A stretch of 64,000 nucleotides of DNA from Flaccisagitta enflata (Eukaryota > Chaetognatha > Sagittoidea > Aphragmophora): positions 75,516,001 to 75,580,000 of the forward strand of contig OZ231126.1 of NCBI GenBank assembly GCA_965153355.1, in the 5' to 3' direction. The stretch's first letter is position 1. Each line of letters starts with the position of its first letter. Below are positions 9,668 through 20,266 of this stretch, one piece after another. The translations under genes and the position numbers were made by a program. Below the pieces are notes generated by a model. It ran no database searches and was not told the DNA's origin. It saw only the letters and a program-made list of their open reading frames with translations.

Positions 9668-10125
9668 TCATCCAAGGATCGCACATGGTCAGCGGTACCC
9701 GATGCCCTACTGGGAGTGATCTATTGAAGAAGTGGAGTGAGAGCAGGGCAGCGGCCCCAAAGGGCTGACGTCCTGTAGAACTAAGGGGGGAATTTCCAGA
9801 CGTCCTGAGAGGGTATATTTCAGGCCTGATGCCATATTTGAAGGCTGGAGTGCAGATTTGAGGTTTGGAGTGCAAATTTGAGCCACGGAAGGCTGATTTG
9901 ATGCTTAGAGGGCCAATTGAAGGTCTTGGGGGCAGATTTGAGGTCTGGAGGTCAAATTTAAGGGGGGGGGGGAAATTTGAAGCCTGGAAGGCCAATTTGA
10001 GGCCTGGAGGGCTAAATTGAGGGTTGGGAGGGCAAATTTGAGGACTTGATGGCCAATGGGGGGGCGGAAGAAAGGACGGACGTCTGGAAATTCCCCCCTG
10101 TGTTCTACCAGGGGGGCCGGCAACC
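9668..10125 (-). mobile_element. Group F element, subfamily C (GACGTCTGGAAATTC head)
   Basis: Minus-oriented. It has the GGTCAGCGGTACCCGATGCCC tail, a GCAGCGGCCCCAAAGGG arm, a GACGTCCTGTAGAAC box, about 24-bp units (GGAGGGCAAATTTGAGG type), an inverted GACGTCTGGAAATTCCCC head and GTGTTCTACCAGG. The 3' stem-loop is ATCCTTGGAT followed by GACTAGTT, compared with GCCC TT GGGC followed by GACCTGTT in subfamily A: both arms of the stem changed together. Confidence 0.6.
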
Positions 10126-10139
10126 CCCCAAACATGCCG

Positions 10140-11880
10140 TAAGAATTAATTTTTTTCTTGTTTCACACACATTCATGTCCAACTAAGAAGAATCTGCTGT
10201 CAAATCAATTCTTACGGCCTGGGAAGACAGCTAAGATCAATTTTGATGATATCAAAAATGAGGAAAACCAGATTGCAATGGCAATCGACACTAAGGAGGT
10301 TGAGGAAAAATTTTATTGTTCTTGACAAAATGTTGCAAAGAATAACTCATCAATGTTTCACTTCATCCTCAATGGCACTATGACACGCAAAAATCGGGTT
10401 TCGTTAGTAATCAAAGATTACAAATTGATCAAAGAATTTCTTGATACTGACTTTTTCTGACCATAAAAAGTTCAAAAATCATGAATAAGAGGTAGAACCT
10501 GTTCAATAGAAAGTAGTCGTACCCTGAAATAGCTCTTTAGACATTACCAGCCTCCTTCCTCCTCTGGTGTTCTACAGGACATCGGCCCTTTGGGGCCGCT
10601 GCCCAAAAAGCTTCTAAAACGCGGACAGACCGATGGAGGGACCGACGGACGGACCGACGGACAGTTGACGGACGGACCGACGGTTGGACGGACAAAGCCT
10701 CCTATAGTGTTGCGTGTCCGCAACTAAAAACGACCAAAAGAGAGACATTAAGTCCATCCGCGCAACTTTTTTCTTGACCGACGGATAAACGGCATTTCAT
10801 AGAGATGTGCTGAGGTTAAAAAGAAAGACAAAAAAAGAAGAGTCTTATCTTAAACCTCAAGACAGTTCTGTCCCGAATCAGTAGAGTTTCAAAAGGTTCA
10901 ATTCTCTCTCGAAATAATTACAGTTCTGTCTCAAAGACAAAAAACAGCTCTTTCTCGAAAACAGAATCCTAAATGGTTTTTAACAGTTCCCGATTGTCCT
11001 CAATATGCCGGCCTTGAAAAGAGGAAGCAGAATATTCCGAATCTCAAGAAACGAACGCAGACATTCACTCAAGGCTTATGAGTTGAGACCATAAGGAACT
11101 CTTTGCGTGTATCTACTTTCTAGAGGAGACTTCATAAAAGTCAGTACAGTGGAAGATCGCTATGGCGCACCCGCTGATAACGCAAGCCCGCCTATAAGAC
11201 ATACAACCTAGTACAACCTACTGTCCCATGAGAGATTTTTTAGTTATTTCTATATTGGCAATAAGGCAAAATTTACCACGTGTATCAATGAAAAAACGCA
11301 CTTTTGAATAGGTTGTTATGGCAACAAATGTCAAAGAAAATCAAAGATATTCTAGACCGTTGGAAAGCCCTTGGATAGTACTTTTTTTGCTTTAAATCTT
11401 TTTTTTTTTGTATGGAAATGGCATTAGCAGGCCTTAATTTAGTGATTCTGTTGAGCGTGCACGCCCGGTTTCCAAACTTACTTTTGCATTCATACTAGAT
11501 TTTTTTATCATACAATGATACAAACATACATCATGGAAGCAACTCCCCTAGGATACGTGCATTCAGTCAGCAAAGAATAAAGACATAACACAGAATTGAT
11601 CAATTGACAAATGTTGTTATGGGTAACCATAATTATTGATCAACAGATTTAAAAAATTTCATCATGAAAGTAGGAGCGAATGGATCGATTGATATATGAA
11701 CATTTGAATGAATGAAAAAAATTGAGATTGATGATCCTTTTATTTGTATGAGTTCTTATTCAGGAATATTTTCTATTTGTTACGGAATGAGATTCAATTC
11801 CATTTTTGAAGAATGAACTGCATGAGTGAATTGAAAACTAAACAAAGTTATGAATGAAAAAAAAGAATGAATGAATGGGT
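10140..11880. other. Unassigned DNA with a partial F/H composite at 10565-10730
   Basis: At 10565-10615 there is a minus-oriented group F 5' end (GTTCTACAGGACATCGGCCC, GGGGCCGCTGCCCAAAAA), followed by (ACGG)n and a minus-oriented group H 5' end of the AGTTGCGGAC subfamily to 10727. The rest is AT-rich without recognisable genes; a 10.2-10.5 kb segment has no repeats I can identify. Confidence 0.45.
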
Positions 11881-11904
11881 TTATGAATGAATCAAAGGAA
11901 GAAA

Positions 11905-11913
11905 GAAAAAACA

Positions 11914-11989
<76 letters not shown>

Positions 11990-12003
11990 GAGAAAGAAAG
12001 AAG
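11905..12003. repeat. (GAAA)n microsatellite
   Basis: About 100 bp of AAAG units with a single GAGA interruption near the right end. Confidence 0.95.
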
Positions 12004-12376
12004 AAATCTTGATGATTTTCATTTAGCCTGATGTGATAAGAGTATCAGCTGGGCACGCCATCAGCAAAACCTGCGTGTCCAACAATAAAACAGATGAGAG
12101 TGCCTCGGGCACGTGAGCATGCTCTAGATTAGGGCCTGGGCATTAGTTTAACTAAAAACTTTGCTTCTTCATTTTCACAATCCCCTTGTAAAAAGAGCAT
12201 TTTAGCAAAATGGACCATCACTTTGGAAAACTCTAGCTCCTAAACTGTTAAAGATAAAGACCTTGGATTGGTCTAGATTGAAAATTTTTTTGAAAATCCA
12301 TATAAATGTCTTAATTTAACAAAGTTGTATTTGTTTTTTATATCTGTTTTATCACTGAAAAGTAAGCTGCGTTTTT

Positions 12377-12576
12377 TTAGTCGCGTGAACGCGACTCTAC
12401 AACCCGCTTTGTCCGTAGGTCGGTCGGTTGGTTGGTCGGTTGGTTGGTCACACTTTATTTTTTTATGATTTTATTTTTTTGACCTCACTGCTCCTGCCCA
12501 AATGATCTGGTGACCTCAAATATGGCCCCTGGCCACCCGCACGCGACTTCGGTAGCCGTGTATCCGACCTTGTTTT
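12377..12576 (+). mobile_element. Group H element, main subfamily
   Basis: TTTTTAGTCGCGTGA with ACGCGACT, (GGTTGGTC)n core, CTGCTCCTGCCC, subterminal GCACGCGACT, stem region GCCGTGTATCCGAC and CTTGTTTT. One stem base has mutated. Confidence 0.75.
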
Positions 12577-12739
12577 AAACACATGGTAGGTTAGTCCTCT
12601 GAAATGCGAAGCTCTACTTCATCTCGATTGATTTATAGTGCTTATGGCACTTTATCTTGTAGTCAGAGACTTCGCATACCGCCATTTCTAATATCTCATG
12701 TCAATGTCATAACGTCCCATGTCTAAGTCTTATGTCTAT

Positions 12740-13175
12740 CATTCATTCATTTCATTCATTGTATTCATTCTCTCATCATTCTTTTTTATTTATTTGTTCA
12801 TTTCGTTCATTAACACAACCTTATGTCGCATGTGAATCACGTAGCTTTCTTTCCCTCATTCATTCATTCATTCATTCATTCATTCATTCATTCATTCATT
12901 CATTCATTCATTCATTCATTCATTCATTCATTCATTCAATATTTCAATGAGCATGCATTCATTCATTAATTTCATTCATTCAATCACTCCATAATTAATT
13001 CATTTATTCAATCATTCATTAATTAATTCATTTATTCGATCACTCCATAATCAATTCATTTATTCAATCATTCATTAATTAATTCATTCATTCATTCCTT
13101 TATTCATTCATTATATCATTCATCCATTCATCCATTCATTTAGTTATTCATTTATTTATTTATTTATTTATTCAT

Positions 13176-13214
<39 letters not shown>

Positions 13215-13318
13215 TTCATTCATTCATTCATTCATTCATTCATTCATTCATTCATTCATTCATTCATTCATTCATTCATTCATTCATTCATTCATTCATT
13301 TATTCACCCATTCACTTA
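12740..13318. repeat. (CATT)n and (TTTA)n tetranucleotide region
   Basis: Degenerate ATTCATT-rich DNA, pure CATT at about 12855-12937, TTTA at about 13145-13212, then pure CATT to about 13300. The right edge lies directly against the donor site of the exon at 13320, so the array is intronic if that gene is real. Confidence 0.9.
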
Positions 13319-13319
13319 C

Positions 13320-13507
13320 CTTATTCCGTCTGTCACTCGCCGAGGATCCCTTTCTAGCCCTTGGCACTGTTGATGAAGCTCGAGATGATCGTCGACTTCC
13401 GGATTTACTTCCGGTTTCTGCGCCGTCAGAAACGTCCAACGTCAAAATGGCCGAATGCTGACTCATCGGGGACACCGAACGACGGTTCAAATGCAACAGA
13501 GTCGGAC
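13320..13507 (-). CDS. Putative host-gene exon, Ser/Arg-rich
   Basis: A 188-nt segment on the minus strand between an acceptor (TATTGATTCACAG) and a near-perfect donor (AATAAG followed by GTAAGTG). The frame encodes about 62 residues, LLHLNRRSVSPMSQHSAI in the first part and SKSGSRRSSRASSTVPRA later, ending SSASDRRNK. It enters with two nucleotides of a codon and leaves in phase 0. Its entry phase matches the exit phase of the exon at 19371-19440. The CG-rich composition is unlike the CATT arrays on both sides. It looks like a disordered, possibly phosphorylated cytoplasmic segment; no domain is recognised. Confidence 0.6.
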
Positions 13508-13615
13508 CTGTGAATCAATAAAATGAATAAAAGAATACATAAATAAATGCTCATATCATCAGGTATAGGTAATGACGGCTCAGTCAGACCTGAAATGGAT
13601 GGACTCAATGAAGTT

Positions 13616-13712
13616 TATGAATGAATGAATGAATGAATGAATGAATGAATGAATGAATGAATGAATGAATGACTGAATGAATGAATGAATGAATCAATCA
13701 ATCAATCAATCG

Positions 13713-13754
<42 letters not shown>

Positions 13755-13768
13755 GCATAAATCAATGA
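13616..13768. repeat. (AATG)n then (AATC)n microsatellite pair
   Basis: About 75 bp of GAATGAAT units abut about 75 bp of CAATCAAT units with single-base interruptions. The switch at about 13692 suggests a point mutation that was then amplified. Confidence 0.9.
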
Positions 13769-14215
13769 ATGAATCAAGAATCATCCGAACGAAGATTCAA
13801 ATTCAAAGGTGTCTGTAACATGAACTGCTGTGTCAAACTATGACAATGGATTATGGCGAAAAAAAAAGATAAATAAAAAATGAAGAGATAAATTGAAATT
13901 TGATGTCAAGGGAATTTTTACACTTTCTTTGTTTCTTCGTTTTTTTTTTTTCATTCTGGCACCCCCTTTAGTGCTGCTTGTCCAGAGGAAATGGAGGACA
14001 CGACAAAAAAAGAAAGAAAAGAAAAAGAAAAAAAGAATAAGAATAAAGGGGGGAGGGGAGAAAGAACAAGGCCAACACCTATAAGTCGCGTGCGAGACTT
14101 ACAGATTGACTTACAATGACTTAAAATGACTTAAAATGACTTAGTTTACTCTAAAATGACTTAAAATGACTTATAGAAATAAAATTGATAAAAAAAAGTA
14201 AAATGTGACCGACCA

Positions 14216-14286
14216 AACAACCAACCGACCGACCAACCGACCGGCGGACAAAGCGGGGTGTAGAGTCGTGTGCACGCGACTAAAAA
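14216..14286 (-). mobile_element. Truncated group H element
   Basis: Minus-oriented 5' end TTTTTAGTCGCGTGC with CACGACT complement, CCCCGCTTTGTCC and a (GGTTGGTC)n core. Homology ends in AAATGTGACC. A decayed 3' end (ACAAGGCC... AGTCGCGTGC) may be at 14068-14095, which would make the whole about 220 bp. Confidence 0.6.
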
Positions 14287-14750
14287 GAGCAGCGCTGATC
14301 ACGAGGCGCCTATGATTACGCGGCGACCATGATTATATAGCTTAACGCCGCGCCTATAATCATGCGTCGCCCATGATTCTGTAACATGTCGTCGATGATT
14401 ATGCGTAACCAATAATTACATGTCGCCCATAATCATGTAACGCCGCGCCAGTAATTATGCGCAGTAACACTTTGTCAATGATTACGCGTCGCCCATAATC
14501 ATGTAACGCCACGCCGGTAATTAAGCGTCGCTCATAATTTCATGATGCCGCGTCAGTAATTATGAGCAGCAACACGTCACTAATGATTTCGCGGCGCCAA
14601 TAATTACGGGTCGCCCATAATTACGTAACGCCGCGCCATTGATAGCTAGTCACCAGTGAAAACTCGTCATCAGTAATTACGAGTCACCAGTAATTACGCG
14701 GCGCCATAAATTACGCGGCGCCAGTAATTGCGAAGCGCCATCACGCAGAC
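14287..14750. repeat. GC/AT-alternating tandem array (CGCCCATAATCATG type)
   Basis: Nested repeats built from two alternating modules, one like TAACGCCGCGCC and one like AGTAATTATGCG, giving a longer unit that recurs at about 14405, 14490 and 14610. Many modules are self-complementary (GGCGCC, TAATTA). The array is CpG-rich in an AT-rich setting. No coding frame survives. Confidence 0.75.
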
Positions 14751-14844
14751 AAGCTGAAGTTTAATTATCGACTTATTTCATGCGAAACGAGCAGACCTGA
14801 CATAATTAGCAGAAACAAGAGTAAATGATAAAAGAAAATGACTA

Positions 14845-15485
14845 GAAATAGTCGCAAAAGCGTTAGATGGTCAGCGGTACCTGTTGCCCCTATGTGAGTG
14901 TAAGTGGGTGTGAGGTGGTTAGAGGGGCAGCGGCCCCGAAGGGGCCGATGACCTATGCTGTTTTTATTAGGGCCTCAAGGATGGAATTAGGGCCTGGAGG
15001 CTGGAATTGGGGTCTTGAGGCTTAGATTAGAGCCTTGAGGCTGGGATTTGAGCTTCAAGGCTGGGATCTCAGCTTCACCCCTGAGATTCAAGCTTTGAGG
15101 CTGGGATTTGAGCTTTGAGGGTGGGATTTGAGCTTCGACGATGGGATTTGAGCTTCAAAGCTGGGATTTGAGCTTAGAGGCTAGGATTTGAGCTTCAAGG
15201 CTGAGATTTGTGCCTTGAGACTGGGATTTGAGCCTCAAGGCTGGGATTTTAGCCTCAGGGCTGGTATTTGAGCCTCCAGGCTGGGATTTGTGCCTGGAGA
15301 CTGAGATTTGAGCCTCGAGGCTGGGATTTGAGCTTCGTAGCAGGGCTTTGAGCCTCCAAGCTAGGATTTAGGTCTGGGGCCTGGGGGACGGAGAAGAAGA
15401 AGAAGAAGAAGAAGAAGGAGGAGAAATTTCCCCTATATGTGAAAGCATAGGTCATCAGCCCCTTCGGGGCCGCTGCCCAAAAAGT
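14845..15485 (-). mobile_element. Group F element, subfamily B
   Basis: Minus-oriented and about 640 bp. The 5' arm is at 15466-15478 (GGGGCCGCTGCCC), followed by the TATAGGG and CATAGG boxes, a GAA tract, and about 20 units of the CTGGGATTTGAGC type in a single orientation. The inner GCAGCGGCCCC is at about 14930, and the tail has CGGTACCTGTTGCCCC and the stem-loop CGCTTTTGCG followed by ACTATTT. The 5' end abuts the 3' end of the next element. Confidence 0.7.
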
Positions 15486-15486
15486 A

Positions 15487-15952
15487 ACAGGTCGCCCAAG
15501 GGCAATATGTGGTCAGCGATACCTGCTGCCTCTGCTTTGCGTGGTTGTAAATCGGAATGCGAGCAGGCAAAGGGACGAGTCCAGTAGAATACAGGGGGAC
15601 TTTGCCCGTCCGCCCGTCCGTCCGTCCGTCCGCCTGTCCGTCCCCTTCAGGCCCTCAGGCCTGTAATCTGCCCTCTCAGGCCTGAAATCTACCCTCTCAG
15701 ACCTGAAATCTGCCCTCTCAGGCCTTGAATCTGCGTGGGCAGATTTAAGGCCTGAGAGGACAGGTCTCAGGCCTGAGTAGGCAGATTTCAGGCCTGAGAG
15801 GGCAGATTTTAGGCCTGAGAGGGCAGATTTCAGGCCTGAGAGGGCCTGGGGGGACTAACAAACGGACGAACGGACGAACGGACGAACGGACGAACAAAAG
15901 TCCCCCTGTATTCTACAGGACTTCGTCCCCTTTGGGGCCGCTGCCCAAAAAG
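15487..15952 (-). mobile_element. Group F element, subfamily A, head-to-tail with the previous one
   Basis: Minus-oriented. The 3' end (GGTCGCCCAAGGGCAATATG on the plus strand) begins directly after the T-run of the F-B element at 15485. The core contains GGCCTGAAATCTGCCC units inverting near 15735, an (ACGAACGG)n block and CCTGTATTCTACAGGAC. The 5' arm is GGGGCCGCTGCCC at 15935-15947. The abutment shows one element using the T-rich border of another. Confidence 0.7.
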
Positions 15953-16222
15953 CCTGGATACACGACTACGTGCGTTTGGCAGGGGGAGGGTGATGGAGAG
16001 GGTATTTGCGCAGGCGCAGCGAGGCCAAGAAGCCGTAAAACCGGCGAAAAGGCCACTTAGAAGACCGACAAAGAGGGATGTAGAGTCTGTGAACAGCGTA
16101 GAATCATGTAGCACTCGATTCTAAAAATGACAAGCCCAACAGGCCAATAAACGTATGTTTCGTTGCATAATTACACACTAGCCTGTACCTAAATGACAAA
16201 AAGCAATAAAATAAACATTCTA

Positions 16223-16779
16223 TAAGCAGATCATGTTGTGGGACTGTCTCAGGCTTCTATTGAATTCAATTTTGGCTTTGAAATTCTACTTTTAGGTGGC
16301 CGCGCCTTACCTTCTATAAACCCTACCCCTATTAGAAAGCCAAAATTTCAAAGTTTTCAAATTTCAATTCTGACTGCAGATTTGGAATCTGCAGAAAAAA
16401 CTGTCAATTGAATGTGTTTTCTTTTTTTCGATATTCCAATTAGAAGGTGGTCAAAAGTGCTGTCAAATATCGTAAAACATACATTTCCTTTTAATTTCTT
16501 TATAAAATCATTGAACTTACTTTTTTTAGAAATCTTTAGTGTGGATTTTGATAATGATCCTGGAGGAATTTTGAAAAAAGAAAAGCACTTTCAACAGACA
16601 GTTTTTCATGCAGATTTTGAACCTGCAGTCAAAAATTTGGTTTGAGCAATTTGAAATTTTTAGTTTCCTATTGATCCATAGGAAGTTCAAGGTAGGGCGC
16701 GGAAACCAAGATGTAATCTTTTAAAGCTGAAAGTGATGATAATAGAAGCCCAAGACAGCTCCACAACATGAACTGCTCG
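16223..16779. mobile_element. TA-flanked inverted-repeat element (MITE-like)
   Basis: Long inverted arms: AGCAGATCATGTTGTGGG...CTGTCTCAGGCTTCTATT at the left matches the reverse complement of AATAGAAGCCCAAGACAGCT...CATGAACTGCT at the right, and similarity continues inwards for about 200 bp. Both ends sit next to TA, compatible with a Tc1/mariner-type 2-bp target duplication. No transposase frame. The outermost bases differ between arms (TAAG versus CGAG), so exact ends are uncertain. Confidence 0.55.
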
Positions 16780-16854
16780 TAGAATTTCGATTTTTTTGGT
16801 TTTAGTCATTTCAGTACAGGCTATTACACACATACATACGTACTTCCTTTCCGC

Positions 16855-16970
16855 TTGCTCCCTCCCTCCTTCCCTTCCTCCCTCCCTTCCTTCTTTTCAT
16901 CTTTCCTTCCCTCCTTCCGCCTTCCTTCCTTCCTTCCTTCCTTCCTTCCTTCCTTCCACCCTCCCTTTAG
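16855..16970. repeat. (CCTT)n microsatellite
   Basis: CCTCCCTTCCTTCC-type tract with the purest part at about 16921-16957. Confidence 0.9.
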
Positions 16971-17003
16971 AACAACTTAAATCAGTTGAAAATATTTTAC
17001 CTT

Positions 17004-17598
17004 GAAACAGGTCGCCCAAGGGCAATATATGGTCAGCGATACCCGTTGCCCTGCTTTGAGTGATGGTGAATTGGAGTGAGGGGAAGCAGGGCAGCGGCCC
17101 TAAAGGGAACAAAGTCCTGTAGAACACAGGGGGACTTTCGTTTGTCCTGCCTGAAGTGGATGAGATGCTATAGAGAGCTAACTGAAGGCCTTCAAGAGCC
17201 TGAATTGAGGCTGATCTAAGGTCTGAGAATGCCAAATGGAAACTTGAGAGGACTGACTTGAGGCTTGAGAGCAAAAAATTGAGGCTTAGATGGCTAATTT
17301 GAAGCCTGAGAGGCCTAATTTGAGGCCTGAGAGGCCAGATTTGAGGCCTGAGGGGCCAGATTTGAGGCCTGAGAGGCTGGATTTGAGGCCTAGGAGGCTG
17401 GATTTGAGGCCTGAGATGCCATATTTGAGGCCTGAGATGCCATATTTGATGCTTGAGAGGCCTGATTTGAGGCCAGATTTGAGGCCTGAGGGGCTTGATG
17501 AGGGAGGGACAAACAAACGAACGAACGAACGCACGGACGAATGAAAGTCCCCCTGTGTTCTACAGGACTTCGTCCCCTTTGGGGCCGCTGCCAAAAAA
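17004..17598 (-). mobile_element. Group F element, subfamily A
   Basis: Minus-oriented. The 3' end at the left is AACAGGTCGCCCAAGGGCAA, followed by GATACCCGTTGCCC, the inner GCAGCGGCCCTAAAGGG arm and a GTCCTGTAGAACACAGG box. About a dozen units of the GAGGCCTGAGAGGC type lie mainly in one orientation. Then come ACGAACGA repeats, CCCCCTGTGTTCTACAGGAC and a GGGGCCGCTGCC 5' arm followed by AAAAAA. Confidence 0.7.
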
Positions 17599-17699
17599 CC
17601 AAAAGAGTCCAAAATTTTATAAGTCGACGGACAGATGGAGGGAGGGACAAATGGACCCCGTTGAGTCGCGAGCATGTTACTGAAAATAAGAGCAATAAC

Positions 17700-18335
17700 A
17701 AAAGAAAAAAAAAAAACAACCGAAAACGCCCTTTACTCGGTCTTGGCCCAGGCACTGTGGGCGTATTATATATAATCTCGCGAATAAACAATGATTCTTA
17801 TATTTTTATTATTGACTCATAGACTGATAGATAGGCCTTGTACAAAGTAAACCACACCAGTTTCAAACAATGCTCCATTATATATTGGCCAGAAAGTAAC
17901 TTATGCTACAATTTTCCTCTTTATATCATTACTAGGAGAAAGAAAAATTTCATTGCCGCCTTTTGCTATGGAAAAATTAGGCTGTACTTGTAGCCAAGGT
18001 GATAACGAATCTAAGTTTCAAATTTGAAGTTACACTTTTCATCACTTTAGTGGTTATCGCAGATGGAAAAAATTGCAATATCTGATCATCCATTGCTGGA
18101 AGTCAATCATCGCATCTTTCATTGATAATTTTCCCCTAGAAAACGAGACCATAGGGCGGCATAGAGTCAGGAGAGACAGCAGAGACTCAGGGGAAGCAGC
18201 AGGGGCGGTGAATGTACTTTGTTTTCATTGCACCTACGAACAATTTAAAGATGCGACCTCTATGTACAGAAAAATGTACTAATTTTTCACAGACACTAGA
18301 CAGATGGCAAAGACGGGTAAAATTTGTCAAATTAC
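17700..18335. other. No recognisable feature
   Basis: AT-rich DNA with scattered short open frames, none with codon structure or motifs I can defend. Confidence 0.4.
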
Positions 18336-18339
18336 GTCC

Positions 18340-18930
18340 GTGCCAGGGTTCAACGCCCGATAGAATACTTGTAATTGGTAGAGGACAAAACAAGTGGAGA
18401 GCCAGGACATGAGGACATTGCTTTGGAAACCTGCCGCCTGATGCCGGTCACCGGTCGCCTGACGCTTGCCGCTGACGACCTGTAAACTCACCTATTAGAA
18501 TGCTCGCAATTTGCAAAGGACAACAAGTGCAGAGCCAGGACAGGAGGACATCACATTGGACGCCTGCCGCCTGACACCTGTCGCCAGCCACTGACTGCCT
18601 GACCCTTGATGCCCTGTAAACCCGCCCGATAGAAAACTTGCAATTTGAAAAGGACAACAAGTGCAGAGCCAGGACAGGAGGACAATACATTGGACACCAG
18701 CCACCCGACGCCTGACGCCGGCTGTCTGACGCTTGACGCCTGATGCCCTGTAAATCCGCCTGATAGAATACTCACAATTTGCAAAGGACAAAAACATTCA
18801 CAGGAGCCAGGAAAGGAGGATATCACATTGTACACCTGTCCCCTTACACCTAACGCTGGCCACCAACTGCCTGACCCCTGATGCCCTGTAAACCTGACCG
18901 ATAGAATACTCGCAATTTGCAAACAAGTTA
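18340..18930. repeat. 135-bp minisatellite, about four copies
   Basis: TAGAATACTCGCAATTTGC-type phrases recur at about 18361, 18495, 18630, 18764 and 18902, giving a 134-138 bp period. Each unit also contains GGACAACAAGTGCAGAGCC and a GCCTGACGCC-rich segment. Because 135 is divisible by three, all frames stay open across copies and give long but probably spurious minus-strand frames. The array lies within the putative intron between the exons at 13320 and 19371. Confidence 0.85.
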
Positions 18931-19275
18931 TGTCCGGTCAAAGAAAGTGAAAATTATCTAATCACAGAATAAAAATGGGGCACTACCACTCGAGGAAGCC
19001 TCCAGAGGCTTTACAAATTACTGTGTGGCAATGGATGAACATCGAACATACGGATGGACGGACTGAATGACACTCCAATGAATGACGAGAATGACGTTAC
19101 CTGGAGGTGTTGATAGCACTAGGGCCGTTGCAGTTTGGATTTAGACTTCGGACGGGCAAATGGACAGATGGACAGACGGAGAGCCAGAATGACACGCAAA
19201 TGAATAACCATAATAATAAATAGGCCTTACCAGAGATGTTGAAAGCAGGCCAACAAATAAATAAAACGGGTTCAC

Positions 19276-19332
19276 CTGGAGATGTTGATAGGATTGGGGC
19301 CGTTGATTTGTAGGAATGGACAGATGGACGGT
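19276..19332 (-). CDS. Candidate duplicated 57-nt mini-exon
   Basis: Minus strand: acceptor GGCTTGTCATTCAG, exactly 57 nt, donor CTCCAG followed by GTGAAC. It enters and leaves in phase 1, so its inclusion adds 19 residues (RPSVHSYKSTAPILSTSP type) without changing the frame. It is a diverged copy of the second half of the first exon at 19371-19440. Whether it is used cannot be told from sequence alone. Confidence 0.4.
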
Positions 19333-19370
19333 CTGAATGACAAGCCAATGAATAACCAAAATGTGCTTAC

Positions 19371-19440
19371 CCGGAGATGTTGATAGCATTGGCGCCGTTG
19401 ATGTATGGGAATGGACGGATCGATTAGAACGCCGAGACAT
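19371..19440 (-). CDS. Putative first coding exon of the minus-strand host gene
   Basis: The start codon at 19440 opens a 70-nt coding segment (MSRRSNRSVHSHTSTAPM, then LSTSP) ending at a strong donor CCGG followed by GTAAGC, in phase 1. The next candidate exons, at 19276 and 13320, both accept phase 1. Ser/Arg/Thr-rich composition matches the exon at 13320. The upstream region is not resolved. The alternative is a chance open segment. Confidence 0.5.
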
Positions 19441-19479
19441 GGTCCAACTTTGATCACAACAAAATTACAACTAAAAATA

Positions 19480-20090
19480 TTGCAGAGGAAGAAGAAGAGA
19501 GACGAGAAGATGAGGAGGTGGGTGAGGAGGATGAGGAGGATGAGATGCGAGCGAAGAAATGAGGTGAAAAGTGAAAGGAGACGCTTTTTTTTACTTTACG
19601 GAGTGGCGGTGGAGAGAAAGAAGGAGTTCAGAGGAGGAGTTGGAGTGAGGGAAGGAAAAGAAGGAGGAGCAGAAGGAGGAGGAGGAACAATAAGAATCAA
19701 AAAGAAAAGAAACAGATGAAGAGGTGGAGGGAAATCAACAGATGACGAGAAAAGAAGACGCAAAAGGAGGACAAGGAGGAGGAAGAAGAAATGGAGGAAG
19801 AAGAAATGGAGGAAGAAGACCAAGAGGAGGCTGTGATTTTGTGGAAGAAAAACGACGTTTCCACGCTAAGAAGGAGAAAGATGAAGCGCAGGACGTGATT
19901 ATGATAAAAATACGGAGGTTGAGGATGAAGATAATGAGGAGGAGGAAGAGGAGGGAGAGGAGGAGGAGAAAGAAAAGAGGAGGAAGAGAATGAGGAGCAG
20001 TAGGTGGTGGAAAGCGAGTGAAATCAAGGAGGGGAATGAGAAAAAATGGAGGGATCACTGACAGGCGAAAGGCATCAAATTGCGTGAGAA
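19480..20090 (+). repeat. Purine-rich (GGA/GAA) low-complexity region
   Basis: About 600 bp in which almost all bases of the plus strand are A or G, with imperfect GGAGGAAGAAG units and a short 12-bp repeat (AATGGAGGAAGA) at about 19790-19815. Such strand asymmetry can form triplex structures. Open frames on both strands are compositional. Confidence 0.8.
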
Positions 20091-20094
20091 CTTT

Positions 20095-20266
<172 letters not shown>

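Larger units (their letters stand above)
19030..19440 (-). repeat. Tandem duplication of an exon-plus-intron unit, about four copies
   Basis: A unit of roughly 100-120 bp containing TCCGTCCAT, CAACGGC, CTATCAACATCTCC and a following GT donor-like site occurs four times in decaying form on the minus strand (19440 leftwards). Copy 1 has the start codon, copy 2 has kept both an acceptor and a donor, copy 3 has lost its acceptor, and copy 4 (about 19030-19080) is partial. Confidence 0.6.

Noticed and set aside
18073-18922. Minus-strand frames of 80-123 residues
   Set aside because: They follow the 135-bp repeat (45 codons); no splice borders or composition shift at their ends.
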